Of a stretch of DNA of 34,834 nt, positions 24,601 to 31,678 are shown piece after piece. A program made the translations under genes and the position numbers. The stretch lies in contig NW_003120923.1 of assembly GCF_000003605.2 (NCBI RefSeq), forward strand, positions 134,128 through 168,961, in the 5' to 3' direction. Under the pieces are notes generated by a model. It did not search any database. It was not told the origin of the DNA and saw only the letters and a list, made by a program, of their open reading frames with translations. Position 1 is the first letter of the stretch; each line of letters opens with the position of its first letter. This DNA is from Saccoglossus kowalevskii (taxonomy: Eukaryota > Hemichordata > Enteropneusta > Harrimaniidae).

Positions 24601-24639
24601 GACTATGCAGAGGAAGCACAGTTGACACTGTCACCTTAA
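9583..24639 (+). CDS. CEP43: FOP/CEP43 (FGFR1 oncogene partner), complete, 14 coding exons
   Basis: The protein is a centrosomal scaffold. Vertebrate FOP binds CEP350 and EB1, works with CEP19 at the mother centriole, and is needed to build cilia. Join: 9583-9663, 11134-11242, 12212-12300, 12861-13013, 13305-13316, 18012-18068, 18501-18571, 19106-19167, 19767-19888, 20527-20678, 21027-21169, 21957-22095, 23425-23569, 24541-24639. That is 1434 nt or 477 residues, with all phases compatible. Residues 1-93 are strongly FOP-like (EDTELRDLVAQTLEN, VFLALEEQE, REFLQYFNLDFTLAVF), and the LisH motif is at about 65-97. Residues 166-177 and 206-217 are EF-hand loops. The second half has the FOP-type Ser/Pro/Lys-rich tract (GLTSLSGAPPL, GLGSLKDAPPL), an acidic EEIEEDIDDDF segment and a C-terminal DELTTDRSISQLS. 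The ATG context (caacATGT, A at -3) is good. The EF-hand pair is the odd part, as I do not recall it in human FOP. Confidence 0.93.
10657..10843. mobile_element. MITE-like element, family 1 copy 1
   Basis: About 187 bp. The left end taCGGTAAAATCtgtattagaa is mirrored by the right end ctaatagcGATTTTAGGGtc, so TAAAATCnnTATTAGAA is shared in inverted orientation. A related copy lies at 16540-16723. The interior repeats a (g/a)cttctatta motif. No transposase frame, so it would be non-autonomous. Confidence 0.7.
11134..11242 (+). CDS. CEP43: FOP coding exon 2
   Basis: Encodes AQLRASVFLALEEQE through KKFISTKE, residues 28-63. Acceptor ttttttcctag, donor GAAG|GTAAGA, ending in phase 1. Confidence 0.93.
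12212..12300 (+). CDS. CEP43: FOP coding exon 3 (LisH core)
   Basis: Encodes GVLTLSLVREFLQYFNLDF and LAVFDPETNI, residues 64-93, the most conserved part of FOP and the dimerising LisH region. Acceptor ttattgcag, donor ATT|GTAAGT. Confidence 0.95.
12861..13013 (+). CDS. CEP43: FOP coding exon 4
   Basis: Encodes residues 94-144, with ESRDTLAREVNV matching the family's ENLARDLGI region, PLLYYLMKKG, and a basic tract GRRKI. Acceptor ttactttcag, donor GAG|GTATTA. Phase 0 at both ends. Confidence 0.92.
13305..13316 (+). CDS. CEP43: FOP coding exon 5, 12-nt microexon (DDEQ)
   Basis: Four in-frame codons follow an exceptionally strong pyrimidine tract of about 35 nt ending CAG at 13304. The donor would be CAG|GTTTGA, weak like that of exon 1. 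Skipping it keeps the reading frame; reading through it gives DDEQV and a stop. Its use is inferred from the acceptor alone. Confidence 0.5.
13817..13880. repeat. 64-nt near-perfect palindrome
   Basis: Arms ATATAAACAGCGC (13817-13829) and GCGCTGTTTATAT (13868-13880) are exactly complementary over 13 bp. Inner blocks ACCA/TGGT and GATAAT/ATTATC extend the stem, leaving almost no loop. It could be a small foldback transposon remnant or a hairpin RNA precursor. Confidence 0.75.
16155..16208 (+). CDS. Possible alternative terminal exon of FOP in intron 5
   Basis: After a branch-point-like tactaaac and an acceptor ctctag at 16154, the phase-0 frame reads KEVPEESPLKVILDTVS and stops at 16206-16208. 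If spliced from exon 4 or 5 it would give a short LisH-only isoform of about 161-165 residues without EF-hands. A strong 12-bp hairpin overlaps its 3' end. Chance open sequence is the main alternative; no homologue is known to me. Confidence 0.25.
   Translation, partial: KEVPEESPLKVILDTVS
16190..16215. repeat. Strong GC-rich hairpin within FOP intron 5
   Basis: CTAGACACCGTC is followed by a short loop (tcttgagg) and GACGGTGTTCTAG. The arms pair over 12 bp with one bulged base. It overlaps the end of the candidate exon at 16155-16208. Confidence 0.7.
16540..16723. mobile_element. MITE-like element, family 1 copy 2
   Basis: 184 bp including both terminal TA dinucleotides. Ends TACTGTAAAATCTGTA and TACAGATTTTATGGTA are 16-bp imperfect inverted repeats (2 mismatches). 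TA at each end suggests TA target duplication as in Tc1/mariner-type elements. Related to 10657-10843 along its whole length. No coding capacity. Confidence 0.75.
18012..18068 (+). CDS. CEP43: FOP coding exon 6 (start of EF-hand 1)
   Basis: Encodes DLTSKQVVDARQKFEQYDK, residues 149-167. This supplies the entering helix of EF-hand 1 and loop positions 1-2. Donor AAG|GTGAGT; phase 0. Confidence 0.9.
18501..18571 (+). CDS. CEP43: FOP coding exon 7 (EF-hand 1 loop and exit helix)
   Basis: Encodes DDNGMIDKDELRGLFLDI..., completing a canonical 12-residue loop D166-K-D-D-N-G-M-I-D-K-D-E177. Acceptor attttttcag, donor ATAA|GTAAGA; ends in phase 2. Confidence 0.92.
19106..19167 (+). CDS. CEP43: FOP coding exon 8 (entering helix of EF-hand 2)
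   Basis: Encodes NMLDRYVNDEFRSVDKDFSS, residues 192-211, plus one nucleotide of Gly212. Acceptor taatcttcag, donor AGTG|GTAAGT. Confidence 0.9.
19311..19593. mobile_element. TIR element in FOP intron 8
   Basis: About 283 bp. TGCTCAATACAGTTT (19318-19332) is exactly complementary to AAACTGTATTGAGCA (19571-19585). The match continues in weaker form on both sides (ttagga/acctta outside, CAAAC/GTTTG inside). No transposase frame; interpreted as a non-autonomous DNA transposon remnant. Confidence 0.7.
19767..19888 (+). CDS. CEP43: FOP coding exon 9 (end of EF-hand 2)
   Basis: Encodes GIDFEEFLAMYRRLFVLCKG through LKHSPR. It completes loop D206-K-D-F-S-S-G-I-D-F-E-E217; position 6 is Ser, not the usual Gly. 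Acceptor ttttacag, donor AGG|GTAAGC. Confidence 0.9.
20527..20678 (+). CDS. CEP43: FOP coding exon 10
   Basis: Encodes a Lys/Ser-rich linker (REKSPENGKKKKEKA) followed by DSLEDAFFDEPLPD, which parallels the family's EGDSFFDDPIP motif. Donor TCTC|GTAAGT, phase 2. Confidence 0.92.
21027..21169 (+). CDS. CEP43: FOP coding exon 11
   Basis: Encodes the Ser/Pro-rich KQAGLTSLSGAPPLSSSGL and GSLKDAPPL segment, matching the KQAGSLASLSDAPPL stretch of vertebrate FOP. Acceptor catcttttcag, donor AAAG|GTAAGT. Confidence 0.95.
21502..21712. mobile_element. MITE-like element with long terminal inverted repeats in FOP intron 11
   Basis: 211 bp bounded by TACTGTAAAA and TTTTACAGTA. The inverted similarity extends about 45 bp, covering ttaatt-ttcact-ggttt-aattt blocks on each arm. 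Internal sequence repeats cccagtgaatatgc-like units. TA at both ends suggests TA target sites. Motifs at 1-90 look related. Confidence 0.7.
21957..22095 (+). CDS. CEP43: FOP coding exon 12
   Basis: Encodes EGVKHSELQSLDKDLESIDK through TDDYEDDFQ, with the family's acidic DDYVDDF-like end. Acceptor ccttttttgcag, donor CAAAG|GTGAGA, phase 2. Confidence 0.93.
23425..23569 (+). CDS. CEP43: FOP coding exon 13, with tandem acceptor
   Basis: Encodes SSSSHDSQTQPSQSQPEG and MTEEIEEDIDDDFLVSSNDK. The acceptor reads ttcagcag, so splicing at 23424 or 23427 would add or drop one serine. Donor AAG|GTAAAA. Confidence 0.9.
23945..24080. repeat. Long foldback element in FOP intron 13
   Basis: Two 43-bp arms (23945-23987 and 24038-24080) are inverted copies identical at 39 positions by my count, separated by a 50-bp spacer. 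The core ATACCTCAAAGTATGCA pairs without mismatch. The spacer is CpG-rich compared with the intron. As RNA it would form a long double-stranded hairpin. It could be a foldback transposon or a small-RNA source. Confidence 0.85.
24541..24639 (+). CDS. CEP43: FOP terminal coding exon 14
   Basis: Encodes FDELTTDRSISQLSQSG through AQLTLSP and the stop TAA at 24637-24639. The DELTxDxSISQLS core matches the C-terminus of vertebrate FOP. Acceptor tgtttttcag. Confidence 0.95.
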   Translation, partial: FDELTTDRSISQLSQSGHGFDYAEEAQLTLSP

Positions 24640-25560
24640 CCTGTTTTGTAATCTGAGCATATCTTTCAGTTTGATTTTACTTCCATATGACATGTGGTTG
24701 AAATAAGGATTCAAACTTGTAATGGTGTTGGCTTATGTGTTACAGTGTAGATGATTGCATCTCATAGGTTGATTGAGAAAAAAAAATTATTTCTATCTCT
24801 GTCAGTCACTCAATGAAATTCTACACATGTTGCAACTTGCTTTTTATGTACATCTTTTCATGATGTTGTGAAAGAACACCGACACACATTAGTTAGCACC
24901 ACTGGAAATTTGAAATCCTTGTATTAAATGACTACATGTGATGTGGAAGAAATTACCGGTATCATTTTAGGGTTGTTTTAGTTCCAAAAACCAGTATGTA
25001 TATGCACTTTTTTAAGTATTTAAGAATTAACCAATCAGAAATAGCTGAAAAACGGAACACATTGATAGCTTTAAGTTTTGTATCATTGGTTGAAAGATAA
25101 TACTCGTGTGCACGCTAGTTGCATTTTCCTTCAGATTTTATAATCCAGGACATAACATGGAGCTTTGAGTCATCATATGCTGTTTAACTTAACCTGTAAT
25201 TAAATAAAACCCATTGCATAATTAATGCAAATGCTGGCCATGATATACATATTTGTGGGGGAAAGTGATATTGAAGAAAAAAGGTTACAGATGAACTACC
25301 GTATACTTCTATGGTTTAGTTACCTTCATGAAGTACATTGTGTACAATTACAGCAAGTTTGTTTAGTCACCCTAAACTCATAAATAAATCAATGTAATTT
25401 TTCTTATTTTTATACATATTAGAAATCCAGCATTTTCTGTCTCTGGTCACCACAGTTAAAAATGTTTGTCACAGCATTTTTTTTTTTCAACTGTGCACAT
25501 CAATTTCTTGACTTGACTTGATTTATATTTCAGTAAGTTGTAAACTACGAAAATAAAGCC
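24640..25560 (+). other. CEP43: FOP 3' untranslated region
   Basis: Non-coding sequence directly downstream of the FOP stop. Canonical AATAAA signals lie at 25203-25208 and 25552-25557, with another at 25887-25892. Which is used cannot be told, so the right boundary is approximate. Confidence 0.55.
25552..25557 (+). terminator. Candidate FOP polyadenylation signal (AATAAA)
   Basis: Canonical hexamer in aaaataaagccg, about 910 bp after the stop codon. A nearer hexamer at 25203-25208 and a farther one at 25887-25892 are alternatives. Confidence 0.4.
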
Positions 25561-27831
25561 GATTCAGACTACATTTTTACTGTGGTGGTAATAAAGTAGT
25601 TATGATATATTTTATATTTGCTTCCCGATAAATTTAATAAGTTTCAGGGATAAGGTTTCCAAAATGTTTTTAGGTATCATGCAAAATGGTATTTGTTTTG
25701 CTGTCTATTTTTATGACCACTTTTGTATTCAGTCTGGCTTTCGTGCAATCTGTCATTATTTTTGTATAAATTAGTGTTGCAAATTGATCACAATTTTTGC
25801 TGCATATTTTATCCACTACAATGGTGATCTAAACTTTCTCAGAAAACACAAACATCACAAACTGACTCTATGATCACCCTTGTGCTAATAAAACAAAACA
25901 AAAAGGCTTTACCTGAACCAGTCTATTCAATCTCCAGTGTACTGTGGTAAAATATGTGGTCGAAATATATGATGAGATCAAGTGATACTAATATCATAAT
26001 TAGATGTTGCAAATGAGATACTAGTAGTTTGGCAAATGCAAATGTGATAAATGCATTTGACAGGTTTGGCAAAAGCCTTATTTCAGGCTGTTCTCATTAA
26101 AATACATGAGTTATCCACATATATATAAAAAAAAAGAGTACTCATAGGCATAAATCAGTTTGGGTATTTACAGGTAGGAAAATTAATTTATTAATATAAG
26201 TATTTGTTAAACTTTTTAAAATGCCTTTTTGTGTTTATTTTATAATTTGGATGTGTTGAATGTCATTTCATTTTGATGATTAGTCTCGGATTCGGAGTAC
26301 ATCCAAGAATGGCCTGGTGAATAGCTATGTAACAATTCTGTGTCATCACTGATAGGCTTTCTCCATGAATTCAGTACATTACCATGGAAACACACATGTG
26401 CAGACTGATCTGTAGGTAAGGCCTGCCCACAACTGATTCACCATGGTAGTCCATTGTTCATAGATTTTTCACAATCAAACATTAAACTTCCCAAATCATC
26501 ATTCTGACATGTTTATAACTGGGTTGTAAATGATCATCTTTGTCAGCCAATGAACATTTACTTCAGGTCACCCCTCCAAACTAAGTCAGCACTAACTGTG
26601 AATCGAAGGATGGTATTTTATGTGGCAACATAATTTTCAAACTTGTGATCTCTTGAAAAGTGAAAAAACGAATAAGATTAAATAGTGTTGACTTCAAACA
26701 GGATTAGAGTATTTTGGGAAGAGGTTCTAGTCTTAGAATTTTTGTGCCAATGAATTGTAAATATTAATTTATAATCTGTATTTTTGGTATGACATGTACT
26801 TGGATACTATGTATCATACTTGATAATTAAATAACACAATTTTTATACTCTTCATTGCTCTTGTATATGTGGTTTTGAGGTATGTATTCTCTTAGTAGAA
26901 AGTCCATGTTAAGTCACTCCACTAACGCCTAGTTACAGTGCTAGTAATATCTTGTCATGATCAGCTATGTACCGTAAATGTGATTGGTTGAATGAAAACT
27001 GTAAATTTAAGCATTGACAATCATCTGAAGATCGTGTAGCTATGTGGCAGTGACCATGTGACATCCATAGTGGGATGTGGAAAATTAATGTGTATTAACT
27101 AATAATTGAAAGCAAATCGGTTCACTATCCTGACTTGAATTGGCATCGGGTCCCAAATTCTAGTTATCTTTATACCAAAAAATCCTCATAGATGACTGCT
27201 ATCAACAGCATCCTATGACTGCAAAAGTATACATAAGTCATTGTTTCGTCAAATAGATTGATTAAAGACCTCATGATTTGATGCAACTCTGTTGTATAAT
27301 GCACATATTTATTTTGATATATTTTATTGAATTTTGGGGGCTTTCAGCAGATGGAGTTAACAATGTAGACTGGAGTATATTGCATGATTAGACAAATCAA
27401 AACATCTTGTAGGTTTTTGATATGCGTGCATAACAGTGATGATATTTTGTGTCAAAATCAGTCTGTATTTAATTAGTATTTAAAAAGGTATGTGGAATTT
27501 TAGTTCACTGTCAAGCTTTTAGGAAAAAAACTGTCAAATACCGGTATTATACATAAAATAGCAACTTAGCAGATTTAGACCACAAAGAAAATGTAGTCTG
27601 TCATTAAAATCTGACTATAAAACTTTAGACATGAACCAGTACTTTACTTGTAAGTCATATATCACCATATGTCACCAAGCCAAATTTTGACATATATCCT
27701 TGCCATAAGAAACAATAGATAAAACACTTTCACTCAATTTTGTAATATCAATTTTCGATGAAATGATATGGTAACACCTTATTCTTCACAGTTAGTGCGT
27801 TTGTGTGTGTATGAAGGGTTTGTCTGTCCGT

Positions 27832-28096
27832 TCCACTGATATCTCAAGAACCATATGTTGATTTTTGATGAACTTGATGCATATATGCTCTTGGCTAATG
27901 CGTAGATTCGATTAGATTTTTTAGGAAACCATGCATTTTAATAACCTAATTTGCATGATAATTAGCTAATTTGTAGCTGTTCCACTGATATCTTAAAAAC
28001 AACTCATAGGATTTTGATGAAACTACATCCATGCTGTTTACTAATGTACAGATTTGATTAGATTTGCGTAAAAATCCATGCATATTAATAACCTAA
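27832..28096. repeat. Diverged two-unit tandem repeat, period about 149 bp
   Basis: Both units start tccactgatatct (27832 and 27981), share a ttttgatgaa block, a gattagatttg-like block, and end with ccatgca-tt/at-ttaataacctaa. Divergence between units is substantial. Likely part of an older dispersed repeat. Confidence 0.7.
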
Positions 28097-28955
28097 GCTG
28101 CCAGTAATGAACCGGAAGGAAACTCTCCAAGCTTGGTCGTATGGTCAACAGTCTAGCCTTATCAGATGGTTCTGCCAAACATGTCATAAATGAAGGGTGC
28201 ATATATGAAATATGTGTGTGAAAACTTGACATACCATCGTCACTAAAGATCAAATTGAAAACTGGGGTAACAACACGAGTCGTGAACATTCGATGGATAT
28301 CATCTAGTGACTAAACGTATTTTAAATAGCTGGGTGTTTTTTTTTTTAAATGACAAACTAACTTTACTGTCTGTCTTGGTACCTTAGGTGAGGAAAATAC
28401 TCAAAGCTTTACCCTCATATACAAAATATGTACTTCCCTTTGGTTTTCCAAAACAAAATGATTTTGATTCTTTCATTCAGCAGAGATTACATGATATCCA
28501 TGGTGGAATTACTTAGGCTTTTAAAATACCTAAAAAAAATACCTATTATTCGCATGTGCACAAATCAACAACTTACCATTTCACTGAAATATTACAAAGT
28601 TTGACGTTCTAAGTATGCGGTTGTTTGGTTATGCAGAGTCCGTTTTTATATAATTTCTAAGCAATACTTCCTGCTAGATTGCACGATGAAGCCCATGTAG
28701 AAGTATTTGAAGCATCACTATCATACAATTGTAAAAGTTGTTCATTGATACCAGTATCGTGGGAATCAAAATGAGCTGTTTTATAAAATAAAAGTTCGTA
28801 AATTAGTATATACTAATGATGTCTACTGATTTGTGGTCACATGATTTTTAATTACAAATTACGGTTTGGTGCGACATTTGATTATTAAAATCATCATAGC
28901 GATATTTCCGCAAAATTACTAGGTACAAACACATAACTTATGGCAGTGTTGGTAA

Positions 28956-28968
28956 CCCCCCCCCCCCC
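28956..28968. repeat. C13 homopolymer
   Basis: Thirteen consecutive C followed by gcgcctctccgc; a site where read errors are likely. Confidence 0.85.
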
Positions 28969-29472
28969 GCGCCTCTCCGCTAGTCTCCAGACAGACACTT
29001 CCTATAATGTGCGTTTGTGTATTTGTGTAAGAAGAGAGTGTACGTGTTTCACGTGTTTCGATGATAGTTCAAGGTTTTTTTGTTTTTGGAAACGCGGCAC
29101 ATTCTTTTGAAAAAATGCCTGTTTGTCGATACCTAGGGTCAATAAATGATAAAATAAACTATATTTTATATTTTTATTGTGTTTGTCTTGGAGAGCCGTT
29201 TACAAAGGCTCCCAAGTATGCGATGTTACAATACAAGTATGTTCGAGCATTAGCAGTTGTCATAACGCTAGAGTCAATTTCCTTTATTAGCGAATGATAT
29301 TATTACTATATAGCTTTTATTTACAACATAAATTTAGGGACGAACCATTGCTGGTGCAGCAACAGGATGGGAAGTAATACAAATGAAAGAAATGGTGAAT
29401 ACAAACACTGCCAGAAAGAGAAATCGCTATGAAAGTGAACATACTTCAGCCTCCGTATACTGACAAAATACG

Positions 29473-29483
29473 CCCCCCCCCCC
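29473..29483. repeat. C11 homopolymer
   Basis: Eleven consecutive C in intergenic DNA upstream of the Kelch gene. Confidence 0.85.
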
Positions 29484-29580
29484 TCAGAACAAAAATGTTT
29501 CTCCCATTCGTTCGAACTGTACATCGTGATATATAAGCATATCATTCGGAACAAGGACAAACTAGCCTAATTATATCTGA

Positions 29581-30049
29581 GTTCGTTCCGTACGGTGATT
29601 TAGCCATGGTCAATCAATAACCTATTCAAATAGAAATCGATGTTCCGTCTACCGCGGCGTCGAGCTGAGGTCATCTGCGATATGTATCGTTACTACGCCG
29701 TGATCGGCGATTGTTTTTCTTTTAACGCGCATCTTGAAAAGAAAATATTTCATTATTTATGATTTATTTATAAGCCAAATATTACATGCCGCACTCACAA
29801 TGGGACGCCGATGTACATAGTTTAGTTGTTAGGACACCAACTTTTGACAGACCCCAACACATCACGTCATCACGCGCGAAGGATAAGTACCCCTTATGTT
29901 TCTGATGAAATGTTCACATGTATATTGGACCCCAGACTGCATTGAACCAGGTGGGTGATATTAGCAGTATTTTCATTGTGATACGTGTGCTATGACATGT
30001 TGTGGTAGGTACAGTGAGCACGCAAATAAAAGGCAGTTCGCTATTCGCA
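29581..30049 (+). promoter_or_regulatory. Likely promoter region of the BTB-Kelch gene
   Basis: CpG density rises sharply here (accgcggcgtcgag, tactacgccgtgatcggcg, cacgcgcgaa). A CRE/bZIP-like TGACGTG (reverse strand) lies at 29873-29879, and a TATA-like AAATAAAAG at 30024-30032. The latter would place initiation near 30050-30060, consistent with the donor at 30120. The start site itself is inferred. Confidence 0.45.
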
Positions 30050-30054
30050 TCGTA

Positions 30055-30119
30055 CACAGACTGACAGGAAGTGGGGAAACACAACTGGTGTTTACGCTCA
30101 GCTAACGCTCAGAGTACAG
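30055..30119 (+). other. Non-coding 5' exon of the BTB-Kelch gene (start approximate)
   Basis: Ends in a textbook donor, ACAG|GTAAGA at 30120. It contains no ATG, as expected for a leader that must splice to the acceptor at 31426. The 5' boundary is inferred from the TATA-like element only. Confidence 0.5.
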
Positions 30120-31426
30120 GTAAGAATGGAAAAGATGTTATATTATGAATAGAAATGACGTATTTGCGGTATTGGATAAATTCCGCAAACCGATACCCAG
30201 AATTGAAACCTCCATACAGACATTGGTCTGTATTTCGGTTGTATTTGTTTACCTAGTCTCCGATCGAGGGGGCAACACCATCCCAATCAAGTTATCGAAT
30301 GATGTCAACAATAATATCGTACGCGTCCTACAATACACGATCAAATTGAGTACAATTCTCGGAAAAACATTTTTGACATCGCCCTTTGTTCTCGCACAAT
30401 GATCCCATCAAATGCTACGGAGCATCATGATGCAGACAAAATATGTTATCCAAAAGCCGCCTCATGTTGGACCCATGCTTGAGATATAGCAACGTCGAGT
30501 GAAAATGTAGAAGTAGAAGTCGGACTAAATCCATAGGATTTTATTCAGTTTGAACTTCCGTGAACAGCTAAAAAAACACATGAATGACTAATCTGTATAA
30601 TGATCGAGTATACAAAAAGGAACTAAACAACCAACGAATGCTTTGCAAACGTCATGTAACGGATACATAATAGATGGGGCATGGTATTCGTTTTTTTACC
30701 AAATGACACTTTTCAGACTGTTAAAAATAATAGCAGAAGCTTATATGTTATTTTCGTGTGATATGTTATTGTGTTTTCTCTGAACTTTTCGCTTCGAATA
30801 TGCGAATATAGAAACCGGTACTGTTAATGAAGTACCTCTGACGTTGCATACTGTGTGAATTCACTTGTATCCTGTCGATGGGGGGTTTTGTAACAGTTTA
30901 ATATATTCCATTTAAAGTGGTATTCATTTAATACCCACCACCTTGGTGACCCAGATCCGTGAAGTCGGCATATGTCCGATAAAATTAGACAGCGTATTGA
31001 AGGGTCAATATGGATAACTTTAAGTATTTTTGAGAATGTTAAATTAATACATTTTTTCTTTTAAAAACCCAACTTGTTTTAACTGGAAATATATCAGTAT
31101 TCGTTCGATGTAATAACCTTTACGTACATATAATTCGAAGCGCATGCGCAGAATGATTTTGCATTTGCGTTATTTCGTCTAACTAATACACTACTATAAA
31201 AGAGTTGAGCGTTTATTGTTTTCGATGAATTATACTATATCGTTATCACGAATTCATATCAACCAAAATTATCCTGAAAAATATCTTAAATTTATTCTCA
31301 TTGGCTCTTTATTAAATTTATTATAAAGCGTTTTACAAATTTCTTAACTTATTTATTTGTTCATAGCAGTAGTATACGTCATTATAATTTCCTTACACCA
31401 TGCTTACGTCCTTTTTTATTTTCCAG
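30120..31426 (+). other. 5' UTR intron of the BTB-Kelch gene
   Basis: Runs from GTAAGA at 30120 to ttttttattttccag at 31426, 1307 bp. The 85-codon open frame at 30145-30402 lies inside it and has no recognisable feature. Confidence 0.55.
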
Positions 31427-31428
31427 AA

Positions 31429-31623
31429 ATGGGTAACAAGTCGTCAAAACCCAACAGTTCTTCTGCAAATGTTAACGCAAAAAACGCCTACAAACTAGGA
31501 CGGCTAAAAGTTGGTAAAAAAGCAGCAAAACAAATCAGACGTAAAATAAGTACGCATTCGAGGACGCTGAGTCAACCACTGGGCTATAAGCAGATTTTAG
31601 AAAATTTAATCAAGGACAAATGA
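31429..31623 (+). CDS. 64-residue basic reading frame with predicted N-myristoylation signal, 5' part of the Kelch locus
   Basis: The ATG lies 3 nt after a strong splice acceptor, with G at -3 and G at +4, so it is the first and best-placed start in the predicted mRNA. The product begins MGNKSSKPN, fitting the N-myristoyltransferase pattern (Gly2, Ser6, Lys7). It then becomes strongly basic (KVGKKAAKQIRRK) and ends ILENLIKDK at TGA 31621-31623. One frame over, coding sequence for the BTB region opens just before this stop (after a TAA at 31607-31609) and runs without interruption into the Kelch protein. It is either a separate small protein/uORF or the true N-terminus of the Kelch protein cut off by a +1 shift. 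No homologue recognised. Confidence 0.55.
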   Translation: MGNKSSKPNSSSANVNAKNAYKLGRLKVGKKAAKQIRRKISTHSRTLSQPLGYKQILENLIKDK

Positions 31624-31678
31624 GCGCAAGGTCCAAGAAAAATTTCGACAATCCCATGGAAAACACCTACTGGGACGA
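31610..31678 (+). CDS. In-frame upstream extension of the Kelch protein lacking an ATG
   Basis: Twenty-three codons in the Kelch frame, bounded upstream by TAA at 31607-31609, read SRTNERKVQEKFRQSHGKHL then LGR into Met 1. HGKHLLGRMNKLRQ fits the first helix of a KLHL BTB domain and parallels the helix FLTELGKLRQ of BTB-2. This suggests it is or was translated, yet no ATG exists in it. Confidence 0.6.

Larger units (their letters stand above)
25561..29580. other. Intergenic AT-rich DNA
   Basis: No gene could be supported on either strand. It contains a 149-bp tandem duplication (27832-28096), a C13 run (28956-28968) and a C11 run (29473-29483). Open frames at 28041-28289, 29061-29297 and 29321-29560 show no domain or conserved motif. 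Confidence 0.65.

Noticed and set aside
26376..26396. X-box-like ttaccatggaaac motif (RFX site)
   Set aside because: It lies about 1.7 kb downstream of FOP, far from either promoter, and a single match in AT-rich DNA is not enough.
31357..31428. Upstream Met extension of the MGNKSS frame (MFIAVVYVII...)
   Set aside because: It lies within the pyrimidine-rich intron end; the acceptor ttttccag at 31426 removes it, and the MGNKSS start has better context.
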